NCBI GenBank assembly: GCA_963844805.1
Contig: CAWJPU010000007.1
Location: 1-64,000, forward strand
From: JACCZR01 sp963844805
GTDB taxonomy: Bacteria; Actinomycetota; Thermoleophilia; Solirubrobacterales; Thermoleophilaceae
Direction: 5' to 3'
DNA: 64,000 nucleotides
The notes beneath the pieces are model-generated. The model saw nothing but the letters and a program-made list of their open reading frames with translations, ran no database searches and had not been told where the DNA came from. Of this stretch, positions 1 through 9,066 are shown piece by piece; the stretch's first letter is position 1, and each line of letters begins with the position of its first letter. The translations under genes were made by a program, and so were the position numbers.

Positions 1-2
1 GC

Positions 3-1526
3 CTCTACCTGCTCGGCTCGCTGGTCGGCTACTACGCGCCGCCGGGCGCCGACCCCGACGCCGACCTGAGCAAGTGGTTCGCGCGCATCAACGCCGGCGA
101 GCCCACCGACGACCCGGTGATCGCCGACATCAAGGACGAGATCTCCAAGAACCACTCGGCCTACTACCTCGACCGCTCGGTCGCCCCCGCCCCGCTGCTG
201 ATCGCCAACGGCTTCACCGACGACCTCTTCCCGGTCGACGAGGCCGTCCGCTACGCCAACCTGGTCAAGCAGCGCCATCCGAGCGTGCCGGTGGCGCAAC
301 TGCACTTCGACTTCGGCCACCAGCGCGGCCAGGGCAAGGACGCCGACGAGCAGCGCCTCGAGCAGCGCCAGTTCGAGTGGTTCGACCGCTACGTGAAGGG
401 CGACACCTCGCAGTCGACCCTCCAGGGCGCCGAGGCCCTGACCCAGACGTGCCCCAACAGCGCGCCGAGCGGCGGCCCCTACCAGGCCAACTCGTGGCTC
501 GAGCTCAGCCCCGGCGAGGTGCGCTACCAGAGCGGCGGCGCGAAGAGCTACCTGTCGGCCGGAGGCAACCCGACGGTCGACGCCGCCGTCGACCCGATCG
601 GCGGTGGGGGCGACCCGTGCAAGACGACACCTGCCGCCGACCAGTCCGGCGTGGCCACCTGGCGCCTGCCCACGGCGACCGGCTCGGGCTACACGCTGCT
701 CGGCTCGCCGACGGTGATCGCCGACCTCCAGCTGAGCGGCACCTTCCCGCACCTGATCGGGCGGCTGTGGGACGTGGCGCCGGGCGGCACCCAGACGCTG
801 GTCGCCCGCGGGATCTACCGCCCGACGGCAAACGGCCGCCAGGTCTTCCAGCTGCATCCCAACGGCTGGCGCTTCGCGGCAGGCCACACGGCCAAGCTCG
901 AGCTGCTCGGCAAGGACGCGCCCTACGCGCGACCGTCGAACGGCACCTTCTCGGTGCAGGTGTCCAACCTCGACCTCCGCCTGCCGGTGGCCGAGCAGCC
1001 GGGCACGGGCCCGGTCACCGCGCCGGCGCCGAACTTCGTGCCGACGGCCGCCCAGCTCGGCGGCGGCGGTGGCGCGCAGAGCGCGGCGCCGAAGCCGGCG
1101 TGCGTCGGCTCGCGCGCCCACCTCGGGCGCCTGGGCTACCGCCGCATCCGGCTGGGTCAGGCCTTCACGGCCGTGGCCAGCCGCGCCGGTCTGCCCAGCC
1201 GCATGACCCGCCGCCGCTTCGCCTACTGCGTCAAGGGCGGCGGCAAGGTCGTGGTCGCCTTCACCAGCCGCGGCCGCGCCGCGCTGATCGCCGCCACGGC
1301 CACCAACCACAGCGCGCGGCGCCTGTCGCCGGGCGACTCGCTCAGCCGGCTCCGGCGCGTCCTGCGCGGCGAGCGCCAGCTGGCGAGAGGCCTGTGGCGC
1401 GCGCCGGGCTCGCGAGCCGTCTTCCTGGTCCGGCGCGGCCGGGTGCGCGCGGTGATGGTGGCCGACCGCGGCCTGCTGCGCAGCCCGCGCCGGCTGAAGG
1501 CCTACTTCAAGCTCGCGCGGCCCTAG
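3..1526 (+). CDS. CocE/NonD-type (peptidase S15 family) alpha/beta hydrolase, 5'-truncated
   Basis: The frame is already open at the left edge, so the N-terminal half with the nucleophilic serine lies outside the window. The acid and base of the hydrolase triad are visible in GFTDDLFPVDEA and FDFGHQRGQG. They are followed by a beta-sandwich domain typical of the CocE/NonD C-terminus (GTFPHLIGRLWDVAPGG, then QVSNLDLRLPV). After that comes an unusual tail of about 130 residues, rich in Arg and Ala, containing CVGSRAHLGRLGYRRIRLGQ; this is not part of the usual family fold and may be a separate small domain. The S15/CocE family cleaves peptides or esters and is often secreted in actinobacteria; the substrate here is unknown. 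The gene ends just before a palindromic repeat shared with the convergent lipoprotein gene. Confidence 0.85.
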   Translation, partial: LYLLGSLVGYYAPPGADPDADLSKWFARINAGEPTDDPVIADIKDEISKNHSAYYLDRSVAPAPLLIANGFTDDLFPVDEAVRYANLVKQRHPSVPVAQLHFDFGHQRGQGKDADEQRLEQRQFEWFDRYVKGDTSQSTLQGAEALTQTCPNSAPSGGPYQANSWLELSPGEVRYQSGGAKSYLSAGGNPTVDAAVDPIGGGGDPCKTTPAADQSGVATWRLPTATGSGYTLLGSPTVIADLQLSGTFPHLIGRLWDVAPGGTQTLVARGIYRPTANGRQVFQLHPNGWRFAAGHTAKLELLGKDAPYARPSNGTFSVQVSNLDLRLPVAEQPGTGPVTAPAPNFVPTAAQLGGGGGAQSAAPKPACVGSRAHLGRLGYRRIRLGQAFTAVASRAGLPSRMTRRRFAYCVKGGGKVVVAFTSRGRAALIAATATNHSARRLSPGDSLSRLRRVLRGERQLARGLWRAPGSRAVFLVRRGRVRAVMVADRGLLRSPRRLKAYFKLARP

Positions 1527-1538
1527 CGGGTACGGGGG

Positions 1539-1573
1539 CGAAAAAAGCCGTCAGGCGGCTGAGGGATTTTTCG
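1539..1573. repeat. Dispersed palindrome, copy 1 (terminator-like)
   Basis: Imperfect inverted repeat with an A-run on the left and a T-run on the right: CGAAAAAAGCCGTCAG, then CTGAGGGATTTTTCG. It lies between two converging genes. The same arms recur near 9.07, 38.65 and 63.09 kb. The A-run/stem/T-run structure would work as a bidirectional intrinsic terminator. This copy is the most diverged of the four. Confidence 0.7.
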
Positions 1574-1609
1574 AGCGGGGGACGGCGGTACCCGCACCGG
1601 CCGGCGGCG

Positions 1610-2017
1610 CTACTGCCCGCCCGGCGCGTGCTGCGAGAAAGCCGCGGCGCGCGAGTACAGCTTGTAGAGCTTGAAGCCCTTGGCAAAGCGCTGAGCGCAG
1701 GCACGGTCGAAGAGGTCGTAGGCCTGCTGGTCCTTGAGGGTCCTCCCGCGGGCTCCGCCCTCGCCGCCCACCGGACCGCCCAGCACCTTGCGGATCTCCC
1801 GCACGGTGCCGAAGCGCTGGCGCAGCGTGGCCTTCTCCCAGTCCCGGCAGTTCGCCAGCCGCACGGGCACGCCGATCCGCTCTCCGCCCGACCCCTGCGG
1901 AGGCGACCCCTGTTGCGACGAGTCCGAGGAGCAGCCCGCCAGGGCAACGAGGGCGATGACCAGGGCGAGCGCCGGCCGGCGCCTGGCTACTGCGGTTCCG
2001 CCGGCGTCTTGAACCAC
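1610..2017 (-). CDS. Small lipoprotein, copy A of a duplicated module
   Basis: About 135 residues with a signal peptide and a lipobox (ALVALAGCSS), so probably a lipid-anchored extracytoplasmic protein. The only sensible start is a GTG at 2017, inside the end of the upstream beta-helix gene (about 30 nt overlap), which keeps the signal peptide intact. The mature part has an ANCRDWEKAT block and a C-terminal block FKLYKLYSRAAAF. Both recur in the second lipoprotein at 3999-4365 (ANCGEWKRAT, LRLYKLYVKAAAF), so the two are paralogues. No known domain is recognised. It follows its beta-helix partner in what looks like a four-gene transcript. Function unknown; a chaperone, inhibitor or surface partner of the beta-helix protein is only a guess. 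Confidence 0.7.
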   Translation of the reverse strand: MVQDAGGTAVARRRPALALVIALVALAGCSSDSSQQGSPPQGSGGERIGVPVRLANCRDWEKATLRQRFGTVREIRKVLGGPVGGEGGARGRTLKDQQAYDLFDRACAQRFAKGFKLYKLYSRAAAFSQHAPGGQ

Positions 2018-3945
2018 GGGCAGTTCTGCTTGTCGCCGGCGGTGAAGTCGGCGAAGCAGGCCAGCAGCTCGGACTCCTGGCTGGGGCCCCCAAGGCCACG
2101 GCTGGTGGCGCAGTTGTTCGGGAGGCTCGAGGGTGTCGGGCCTCCCACCGACAGGCCGGTCTGTCGCGTGACGCTCGCGGCGTTCCCGTCCTTGCCGATG
2201 TTCGATGTCCAGCAGTTGTTGGTGTTGTTCAGGAAGCTGTCCCAGAAGAAGTCGGTGCCGTTGGGGTCGCGGCCGTTGCTCGGGTTCCGCCCCATGACGT
2301 TGGCGTCGAACTTGTTGCGGAAGGAGGTCGAGATCTTGCCCGCGGAGCAGCCCTTCTGCTCGTTGCCGCCCGCGCCCGGACCGCACACCACCGAGTCGGG
2401 CACCGCGAAGAGCATCGCCCCGCGCCGCCAGTTGTTCCAGAAGCGGTTGCGGCGCACGACGTTGTTGTTGCCTCCGGCGATCCACAGGCCGGTGCCCACC
2501 GGCACCGGGATCGTGGGCTCCACGTCCGAGCCGGCCACGTAGGGGTTGAAGTTGTTCGAGTAGAAGTTGTTGTTCTCGATCAGGTCGCTGTCCTGCGGGA
2601 AGCCCGGGTGGCCCGACGCCGTGAAGACGTCCGTGGAGAAGCCCAGCGCGTTGTCGTAGAAGTTGTTGTGGTGCAGCCAGACGGCGTTGGCGGCCGTGCC
2701 CGAGTAGCCGGCCGAGCTGTGGCGCATGTCGCAGCGGGTGATCTCCTGGTTCAGGCGCCTGCGGCCCTCGTTGGTCTCCTCACCCGTGTCGGCCGCCGAG
2801 CCCGGGTACAGGGCGGCGTCGCCGTGCCCGGCCGCGTCGCAGTCGCGGATCACGCCGTGGTCGCTCGTGAAGGTCAGGACCCCGTACTCGCCCGCGTAGT
2901 AGGTCTTGAAGCGCTCGAGCTTGTAGCCGTCGGACTCGAGCACGTAGATGTTGTGCTCGCGCGCGTGGCGGGTGTTGACGTTGGCGAGCACGAAGCCGTC
3001 GGCGCGGTCCGCGCGGATCGCCACGTCCTTGGCCGCCCGGATCGGCGCGCCGTTGCCCGACTGGGTGCGCCCGGCTTCGATGACCACGTCGTCGGGTTTG
3101 GGGCCCGACCCCTCGATCTGCACGTTGCACCGGATGCAGCCCCCCAGGTTCGGGATCCCGTGCCGGTCCCAGCGCGGGGGCTGGGGGTCCGCGCCCGGCC
3201 CGACCCGGTGGCCCATCAGCGCGATCAGGTTCTGGTCGTTGGGGCACTTCGACTGGTAGGCGTAGGACAGCGCCGCGCTCGACTGCTCGTCGTTCTGCTG
3301 CCTGAGGCTCGCGCAGCGCGGATCGTCGGTTGGCGCCTTGCGCGACTCCGGCTCGGTGTAGACGCCGGGCATGATCACGATGCGGTCGTTGTTGCCCGAG
3401 GCGTTGACCGCCGCCTGGATCCGGCGGCGCGTCTTGCATTTCGTCAGCAGCTTCTCGTTGAAGCGCAGCAGACGCCGGCGCGCCCGGCGGCTCATGCGGA
3501 TCGCCCGCTGCGAGGGCCGCAGCTTGTAGCCGTGCCGCCGAACCGATTCCAGCGAAGCGCGCAGCCGGCGGATCGACGGGTTGCGGCGCACGGCGCCGCG
3601 GTACTTGCGGCGCGCACCGGCGACGCGCTGTCGAGTCCGGCGGATGCGGGACCGGGAACCGCTGCGGCGCTTGAGGGTCCGCAGCCGGCGCTTGAGGCGG
3701 TTCAGCTTGCGCGTGCTCGGCACCCGGCCTGCACACACCACGCGCGTGACGCCCGGAGGGCGCCGCTGCAGCGCCGTGTACAGGCGCCGCTTGGCCGGGA
3801 CCTTGCCGCCGGCGGCGGGGCTGATCGAGAAGTCCGCGGCGGGAGCGGGCCAGTAGGACGCGCGCTCGATGTGCGCAGAGGCGGTCGTGGTGGCTCCGAC
3901 GGTGATCGCCAAAGCCAGCAGCGCCGCGACCGCGAGATGCTTCAT
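1987..3945 (-). CDS. Secreted right-handed beta-helix protein, copy A
   Basis: 652 residues starting at ATG 3945, with a signal peptide ending in TTASA before a conserved HIERASYWP start of the mature protein. Residues of roughly 60-150 are Arg/Lys-rich and may form a helical hairpin. The rest shows Asn-rich beta-helix rungs (NNNFYSNNFNPY, HHNNFYDNA, GGNNNVVRRNRFWNNW) of the kind seen in polysaccharide lyases and other carbohydrate-acting beta-helix proteins. Blocks shared with copy B at 4368-6524 include CAGRVPST, NNDRIVIMPGVYTEP, CPNDQNLI, RCNVQIEGSG and GHPGFPQDSDLI. Several conserved cysteines suggest disulphides. No catalytic residues could be assigned, so a lyase activity is unproven; an extracellular glycan-binding or glycan-cleaving role is an inference from the fold. 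It is followed by its lipoprotein partner. Confidence 0.8.
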   Translation of the reverse strand: MKHLAVAALLALAITVGATTTASAHIERASYWPAPAADFSISPAAGGKVPAKRRLYTALQRRPPGVTRVVCAGRVPSTRKLNRLKRRLRTLKRRSGSRSRIRRTRQRVAGARRKYRGAVRRNPSIRRLRASLESVRRHGYKLRPSQRAIRMSRRARRRLLRFNEKLLTKCKTRRRIQAAVNASGNNDRIVIMPGVYTEPESRKAPTDDPRCASLRQQNDEQSSAALSYAYQSKCPNDQNLIALMGHRVGPGADPQPPRWDRHGIPNLGGCIRCNVQIEGSGPKPDDVVIEAGRTQSGNGAPIRAAKDVAIRADRADGFVLANVNTRHAREHNIYVLESDGYKLERFKTYYAGEYGVLTFTSDHGVIRDCDAAGHGDAALYPGSAADTGEETNEGRRRLNQEITRCDMRHSSAGYSGTAANAVWLHHNNFYDNALGFSTDVFTASGHPGFPQDSDLIENNNFYSNNFNPYVAGSDVEPTIPVPVGTGLWIAGGNNNVVRRNRFWNNWRRGAMLFAVPDSVVCGPGAGGNEQKGCSAGKISTSFRNKFDANVMGRNPSNGRDPNGTDFFWDSFLNNTNNCWTSNIGKDGNAASVTRQTGLSVGGPTPSSLPNNCATSRGLGGPSQESELLACFADFTAGDKQNCPWFKTPAEPQ

Positions 3946-3998
3946 CCCCCTGCCCACGGCCGGGCAGTGTACGCACCTCGGCGCCGAAGTTCTAGGGG

Positions 3999-4365
3999 CT
4001 ACCGCACGCGCAGCGGCTCGAAGGCCGCCGCCTTCACGTACAGCTTGTACAGACGCAGGTGGTCGGCGTAGCTCTGCTCGCAGGCGTGCTCGAAGACCTC
4101 GTAGGCGCGCTCGTCGGAGAGCACCGACCGTGCCTTGGGGTCGTTCTGTCGCAGTGAGCTGGCCGCGCAGGTCCTCGACCGTCGTGCGGCGTTGAGGTGG
4201 CGTCGCGCGCTTCCACTCACCACAATTGGCCAGCCCCGCCGTGGTGCCCGCGACCTCGGACCGCACGCCGCCCGTCCGGGGGCCGCTCGAAGCGTTGTCG
4301 CCACCGCCGCACCCCGCCAGCGCCGCGCACAGACCCGCAACGCACAAAGCGGTCCATGCCCGCAC
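3999..4365 (-). CDS. Small lipoprotein, copy B of the duplicated module (frameshifted)
   Basis: Starts at GTG 4365, two bases after the stop of the upstream beta-helix gene. The N-terminus has a signal peptide and lipobox (GLCAALAGCGGG) followed by ANCGEWKRAT. Between about 4150 and 4195 the conserved sequence moves to another frame (consistent with one extra base) and continues as AYEVFEHACEQSYADHLRLY to the stop at 3999. Both halves match the intact paralogue at 1610-2017 in order and spacing. The frame break may be a sequencing error, or this copy may be decaying. Function unknown. Confidence 0.65.
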
Positions 4366-4367
4366 GG

Positions 4368-6524
4368 CTAGGGCTCTGACAACTCGCGGACCCGCGCGCG
4401 CAGCTTGTCGGCCTCCTCGCTGCGGCCGAACCTCTTGCCGGCGGCTCGCACCGCGGAAGCCTGGCTGCTCGCGGCGGCGCTACCCGGCTTGGGCGGGACC
4501 TGCCACCAGGGGCAGTCGAGCGGGCCGGTGTCCTCGTCGGGGCCGTCCGCGCAGTCGAACTCGATCCCGATCTTGGCGACGTCGCCCGGGCCGACGTTCG
4601 AGCAGTTGGAGGGCAGCGCATCGGGCGGGTAGCCCGCGCCGGGTCCGGTGACGCTGGCGGCGGTGCCGTCGGGCCGCTGGTTGTTGAACCAGCAGTTGTT
4701 CGTGTTCCCGGCGAACTCGTCCCACCAGAAGTCGACGCCGTTGGGCATCGTCCGGCCCGCGGTCCCCGAGCTGTGCGCGTTTCCGAAGTCGCCGACCGTC
4801 TTCGGGAACTTGAAGCCCTCCGGCGCCAGGCCCATCTGGTTGCCGAACATCTGGTTGTTGCAGGAGGTGGAGATGCCGTTCGCGGGGGCGCCCGGACACG
4901 AGACGCCGGGGAAGATGTCGCCCTCCGCGCCCTCGTTGCTGGTGAGCGCGTCGGGCACCGCGAACAGGCGCACGCCGTCGCGCCAGTTGTCGAAGAAGTG
5001 GTTGTCGTGGACCCGGGAGTCGTTCATGCCCGGGTAGATGACGCCGGTTCCGATCGGCACGTCGACCAGCGACTTGACGGGCGCGTCGGGCCGATAGAGG
5101 TCGAGGTTGTTGGAGTAGATGAAGTTGTTGTCGATCTCCGACGAGTCGGCGGGGAAGCCGGGGTGGCCGCCCGACGACAGCGTGTCGCTCGAGATGCCCG
5201 TGCTGTTGCCGTAGATGTGGTTGCGGGTGATGCGCACGGCGTTGCCCATCGAGCCCGAGTAGCCCAGCGCCGACCCGCGCAGGTCGCACTTCTGGACGGT
5301 GCTGTTCGGGCGCGGCGCGTCGGGCCAGAACGAGCTCGTCTGCGCGCCGGTCTCGGGCGCGGCGCCCGGATACACGACCGAGTCGCCCGAGCCGAAGCCG
5401 TCGCAGTTCTGCACCAGCTGGTGGTCGGACGTGAAGGCCAGGTGCCCGTAGTCGGCGTTCCAGAAGAACTTGACCTTCTCGAGGCGCGTGCCGTCGGCCT
5501 CCTCGGTGTAGAAGCCGTGCTCGCGCGCGCCCTTGAAGAGCACGTTTCGGCCTACGAACCCGTCGGAGCGGTCGGCGCGGAAGACGACGTGCTTGGCGTA
5601 AGAGCCGGGCTTGGAGGTCGGGTCCTTCTCCTTGCCGTTGTACAGCCCGCCCGCGTCCAGGATCACGTCCTCGGGCTTCACTCCCGAGCCCTCGACCTGC
5701 ATGTTGCAGCGCACGCAGGGGCCTTCGTCGGGCACGCCGCGGCGGTCGTCGCGTGGCGAGCCGAGCTGCTTGTCGGGCTGGGCCTTACGCCCCTGCAGGT
5801 AGATCAGGTTCTGATCGTTGGGACAGGTGGCCTGGTACGTGTGGCTCGGCGTATCGTCGCCGCTGGCGTCCTGCTGAAGAAGGCTCGGGTTGCAGCGCGG
5901 GTCGTTGGTCGTGGCGTCGCGCGACTTGGGCTCGGTGTAGCGGGCGGGCATGATGACGACGCGGTCGTTGTTGCGCGAGCGCTTGATCGCGCTCTGCACC
6001 GAGTTGGTGTCGCACAGCTTGAGCAGGTTCTTGTTGAGGCGAAGCAGGCGCACCCGCTCGTCGTGGCCCATCTTGATCCTGGGCTGCGAGGGCCGCAGCC
6101 TGTACTGGCCGCCGTCACGGCGCACCTTGTCGAGCGAGCGCTGCATCGCCTTGATCGAGGGGTTGGCCGAGACCGCGCCGTCGTAGCTGCCCCTGGCGCG
6201 CTCGAGGGCCCGCTCCGCAGCGGCGATCTCGCTCTGCGGCGCGTTCTTGCGCTCCAGCGCCCTCACGCGGCTCTTGGCGCTGTCCACCTTGTCCGTGCTC
6301 GGCACGCGGCCGGCGCACGCCACGCGCGTGCGACCCGGACGGCTCTTGTCCAGCGCGCTGTGCAGCGAGCGCGCCTTGGGCACGCCGCCGCCGGCTGCCG
6401 GCTCGACCGAGGTGTCCGGGTTCGGATTGGGCCAGTACGAAGGACGCTCGAGGTGCGCGCCTGCTGACGTCGCACCGACGAGTGCGGCGAGGCCTAGCAG
6501 GGCGGTGACGATGATTCCCTTCAT
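4368..6524 (-). CDS. Secreted right-handed beta-helix protein, copy B
   Basis: 718 residues from ATG 6524, with a signal peptide ending ATSAGA before HLERPSYWP, matching the mature start of copy A. A charged, helical-looking segment (around residues 75-130) precedes Asn-rich beta-helix rungs (DNNFIYSNNLDLY, RVHDNHFFDNW, NTNNCWFNN). It is about 65 residues longer than copy A, mainly through inserts and a charged C-terminal tail (RSEEADKLRARVRELSEP). It is the first gene of the likely transcript beta-helix B, lipoprotein B, beta-helix A, lipoprotein A. The gap to the divergent patatin gene is only 36 bp, so both promoters must be compact. Likely secreted and glycan-related by fold; the reaction is unknown. 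Confidence 0.8.
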   Translation of the reverse strand: MKGIIVTALLGLAALVGATSAGAHLERPSYWPNPNPDTSVEPAAGGGVPKARSLHSALDKSRPGRTRVACAGRVPSTDKVDSAKSRVRALERKNAPQSEIAAAERALERARGSYDGAVSANPSIKAMQRSLDKVRRDGGQYRLRPSQPRIKMGHDERVRLLRLNKNLLKLCDTNSVQSAIKRSRNNDRVVIMPARYTEPKSRDATTNDPRCNPSLLQQDASGDDTPSHTYQATCPNDQNLIYLQGRKAQPDKQLGSPRDDRRGVPDEGPCVRCNMQVEGSGVKPEDVILDAGGLYNGKEKDPTSKPGSYAKHVVFRADRSDGFVGRNVLFKGAREHGFYTEEADGTRLEKVKFFWNADYGHLAFTSDHQLVQNCDGFGSGDSVVYPGAAPETGAQTSSFWPDAPRPNSTVQKCDLRGSALGYSGSMGNAVRITRNHIYGNSTGISSDTLSSGGHPGFPADSSEIDNNFIYSNNLDLYRPDAPVKSLVDVPIGTGVIYPGMNDSRVHDNHFFDNWRDGVRLFAVPDALTSNEGAEGDIFPGVSCPGAPANGISTSCNNQMFGNQMGLAPEGFKFPKTVGDFGNAHSSGTAGRTMPNGVDFWWDEFAGNTNNCWFNNQRPDGTAASVTGPGAGYPPDALPSNCSNVGPGDVAKIGIEFDCADGPDEDTGPLDCPWWQVPPKPGSAAASSQASAVRAAGKRFGRSEEADKLRARVRELSEP

Positions 6525-6560
6525 CGCGTCGGAGCGACCGTAACGGGTTACCCTGCCCGT

Positions 6561-8282
6561 GTGAAGGGGGAACCTCGCGCGGAGTTCCTGCGAGGCCTCT
6601 CGATCTTCGCGGACCTCCCCGAAGCGAGCGTCGCGCGGATCGCCGAGCGGGCCGAGCCGCGCGAGCTGCGCGCCGGCGAGTGGCTGTTCCGCGAGGGCGA
6701 CCCCGGCGACGCGCTGTACGTGCTGCGCTCCGGGCGGATCGAAGTCCTGCAGGAGGCGGGCGGGCGCGACGCGGTCATCCGCTCGATCGCGTCGGGAGGC
6801 GTGCTCGGCGAGCTGGCGCTGCTCACCGGCGCGACGCGGTCGGCGTCGGTGCGCGCCCGGCGCGACAGCGCGCTGCTGTCGATCGAGCGCGACGCCTTCC
6901 TCGAGCTGCTGGAGAGCGACCCGCTGTTCGCCACCTCGCTCAGCCGCACCCTGGCCCGCCAGTTCGCCGGCACGCGGGTGGCGGCGGCGCCGCGCGAGCC
7001 GGTCCCGCGGGTGGTGGCAGTGGCGACGCTGTGCGACGGCGGGGCGGAGTTCGCCGCGGCGCTGGCCGGCGCGCTGGGCGACGCGGGCCTGCTGACCGCC
7101 GACGACTCGCATGCGGCGGAGAACGACGCCGACCTGCTCGACCGCGCCGAGCGGGCCCACGACCAGGTGCTGCTGCACGCCGAGCCGGGACGCGGCGAGG
7201 AGTGGGACGCGTTCTGCCTGCGGCAGGCCGACCGGGTGCTGGCGGTGGTGGACGAGCGCTCGCTTCCCGGCGAGGGGCTCGAGGGCGCGGACCTCGTGGC
7301 GCGGGGGCGGACTGACGTGCGCGGCTGGACGCGCGCGCTGCGCCCGCGCGCGGTGCACCCGCTCGACGGCGACGAGTCGATCGCCCGGCTGGCGCGGCGC
7401 CTCCGGGGACGCGCTCCGGGCGTGGTGCTGTCGGGCGGCGGCGCGCGCGGCATGGCCCACGTGGGCGTGCTGCGCGAGCTGGTGGACGCGGGCACGGTGA
7501 TCGACCGCCTCGGCGGCTGCAGCATGGGCGCGCTGGTGGCGGCGCTGTTCGCGTGCGGGCTGTCGCCGGAGGAGATCGAGGGGAAGCTGCGCGAGGAGTT
7601 CGTGGAGCGCAACCCGATCGGCGACTACACCCTCCCCCTCGCTGCGCTGGTGCGCGGCCGCCGCGCGCAGTCGATGCTGGTGCGGCTGTTCGGCGACCGG
7701 CGGATCGAGGAGCTGCCGCGCGAGTTCTTCTGCGTCAGCTCCGACCTCGTCTCCTCCGACCTGGTGGTGCACCGCAGCGGCCTGCTGGGCGAGGCGGTCG
7801 GCGCCAGCATCTGCCTCCCCGGGATCGCGCCGCCGCGCAGCCTGCAGGACCGCCTGCTGGTGGACGGCGGCGTGCTGAACAACCTGCCGGTGGAGGAGAT
7901 GGCCGGCCGCGGCGAGGGCCCGGTCGTCGCCGTGGACGTGAGCGCGCGCTACCAGGCCCCGGCGCGGAAGGCGGGCGGCGTGCGCCGGCCGCGGCTGGAG
8001 CGGCTGAGCAGCTGGGCCCGGCGGGCGGTGATCGGCTGGGACGCCGCGCTGCCCACCTTCACCGAGACGCTGATGCGCTCTGTGGTGCTGGGCAGCATCG
8101 ACACCGCCGAGGCCGCCCAGCGGCACGCCGACCTGGTGATCGCGCCGTCGGTGCAGGGGATCGGGCTGACCGAGTGGGCGCGCCTGGACGAGCTGCGGGC
8201 CCAGGGGGCGGCTGCCGCGCGCGAGGTGCTGGCCACGTCCGCGCCCGCCGTGCTCGAACCGCTGGGGATCCGGGCAGACTGA
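6561..8282 (+). CDS. cNMP-binding domain plus patatin-like phospholipase (RssA/NTE type)
   Basis: 573 residues from GTG 6561. Residues about 10-125 form a cyclic-nucleotide-binding-like domain (EWLFREGDPGDALYVLRSG, then GVLGELALLTG). A poorly conserved linker follows. The patatin domain begins near residue 287 with the oxyanion motif SGGGARGMAHVGV, has the nucleophile elbow GCSMGAL near residue 320 and the catalytic aspartate in VDGGVLNNLP near residue 433. This is the architecture of bacterial relatives of neuropathy target esterase, which hydrolyse lysophospholipids or other lipids. A Ser-Asp dyad and all key residues are present. The next gene starts 5 nt downstream, so the two are probably co-transcribed. 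Confidence 0.9.
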   Translation: MKGEPRAEFLRGLSIFADLPEASVARIAERAEPRELRAGEWLFREGDPGDALYVLRSGRIEVLQEAGGRDAVIRSIASGGVLGELALLTGATRSASVRARRDSALLSIERDAFLELLESDPLFATSLSRTLARQFAGTRVAAAPREPVPRVVAVATLCDGGAEFAAALAGALGDAGLLTADDSHAAENDADLLDRAERAHDQVLLHAEPGRGEEWDAFCLRQADRVLAVVDERSLPGEGLEGADLVARGRTDVRGWTRALRPRAVHPLDGDESIARLARRLRGRAPGVVLSGGGARGMAHVGVLRELVDAGTVIDRLGGCSMGALVAALFACGLSPEEIEGKLREEFVERNPIGDYTLPLAALVRGRRAQSMLVRLFGDRRIEELPREFFCVSSDLVSSDLVVHRSGLLGEAVGASICLPGIAPPRSLQDRLLVDGGVLNNLPVEEMAGRGEGPVVAVDVSARYQAPARKAGGVRRPRLERLSSWARRAVIGWDAALPTFTETLMRSVVLGSIDTAEAAQRHADLVIAPSVQGIGLTEWARLDELRAQGAAAAREVLATSAPAVLEPLGIRAD

Positions 8283-8287
8283 CCGCC

Positions 8288-9043
8288 GTGACCGAGGTCC
8301 ACCACCGCCTGGACGGCCCCGCGGACGCGCCCGTGCTGGTGCTGTCGAACTCGCTGGGGACCACGCATGAGATGTGGGACCGCCAGCTCCCGGCGCTGGC
8401 CGGGTTCCGCGTGCTGCGCTACGACTCGCGCGGCCACGGGCGCTCGCCGGTGCCCGACGGGCCCTACTCGATGGCCGACCTGGGCGGCGACGTGGTCGAG
8501 CTGCTCGACCGCCTGGAGATCGAGCGGGCCAGCTTCTGCGGGATCTCGATCGGGGGCATGGTCGGGCTGTGGCTCGGAGTCAACGCCCCCGAGCGGATCG
8601 ACCGGCTCGCGCTGTGCTGCACCGCGGCGCAGGTGCTGGGGCCCGAGGCCTGGGCGGAGCGTGCCGCCACCGTGCGCGAGCACGGCGTCGTCGCATTGGC
8701 CGACGCCACGCTCGACCGCTGGTTCTCGCCCGAGTTCCGCGAGGCCGAGCCCGAGCTGGTCGGCTCGATCCGCGAGACGCTCGTGAACACCCCGCGCGAG
8801 GGCTACGCGAGCTGTTGCGAGGCCATCGGCGGCCACGACCTGCGCGACCGCCTCGGCGACATCGCCGCCCCCTCGCTGGTGGTCACCGCCGCCGACGACC
8901 CGTCCATTCCGCCCGACCACGGCGACCTGATCGCCGAGCGGGTGCCGGACGCCCGGCTGGAGGCGCTGCCGCACGGGCGCCACCTGTGCAACATCGAGCA
9001 CCCGGAGGAGTTCAACCGGGCGCTCGTCGCCTTCCTGGGCTAG
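8288..9043 (+). CDS. Alpha/beta hydrolase, 3-oxoadipate enol-lactonase-like
   Basis: 251 residues from GTG 8288. The fold is a compact alpha/beta hydrolase with the nucleophile in GISIGGM, the acid in TAADDPSIP and the histidine in HGRHLCNIEHPEEF. N-terminal SNSLGTTHEMWD and YDSRGHGRSP are characteristic of the PcaD group of enol-lactonases and of close lactonase/esterase relatives. No other beta-ketoadipate gene is nearby, so the substrate cannot be assigned. It sits 5 nt after the patatin gene and is followed by a copy of the dispersed palindrome, a plausible terminator. Confidence 0.8.
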   Translation: MTEVHHRLDGPADAPVLVLSNSLGTTHEMWDRQLPALAGFRVLRYDSRGHGRSPVPDGPYSMADLGGDVVELLDRLEIERASFCGISIGGMVGLWLGVNAPERIDRLALCCTAAQVLGPEAWAERAATVREHGVVALADATLDRWFSPEFREAEPELVGSIRETLVNTPREGYASCCEAIGGHDLRDRLGDIAAPSLVVTAADDPSIPPDHGDLIAERVPDARLEALPHGRHLCNIEHPEEFNRALVAFLG

Positions 9044-9066
9044 CGCTGCGGCGGCGGGCACGCTCC

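Noticed and set aside
74..2542. Long plus-strand frame of 822 codons across the hydrolase and beta-helix region
   Set aside because: It runs antisense to, or out of frame with, genes showing clear motifs. Its composition is Arg/Pro-rich without any domain; such shadows are common at high GC.
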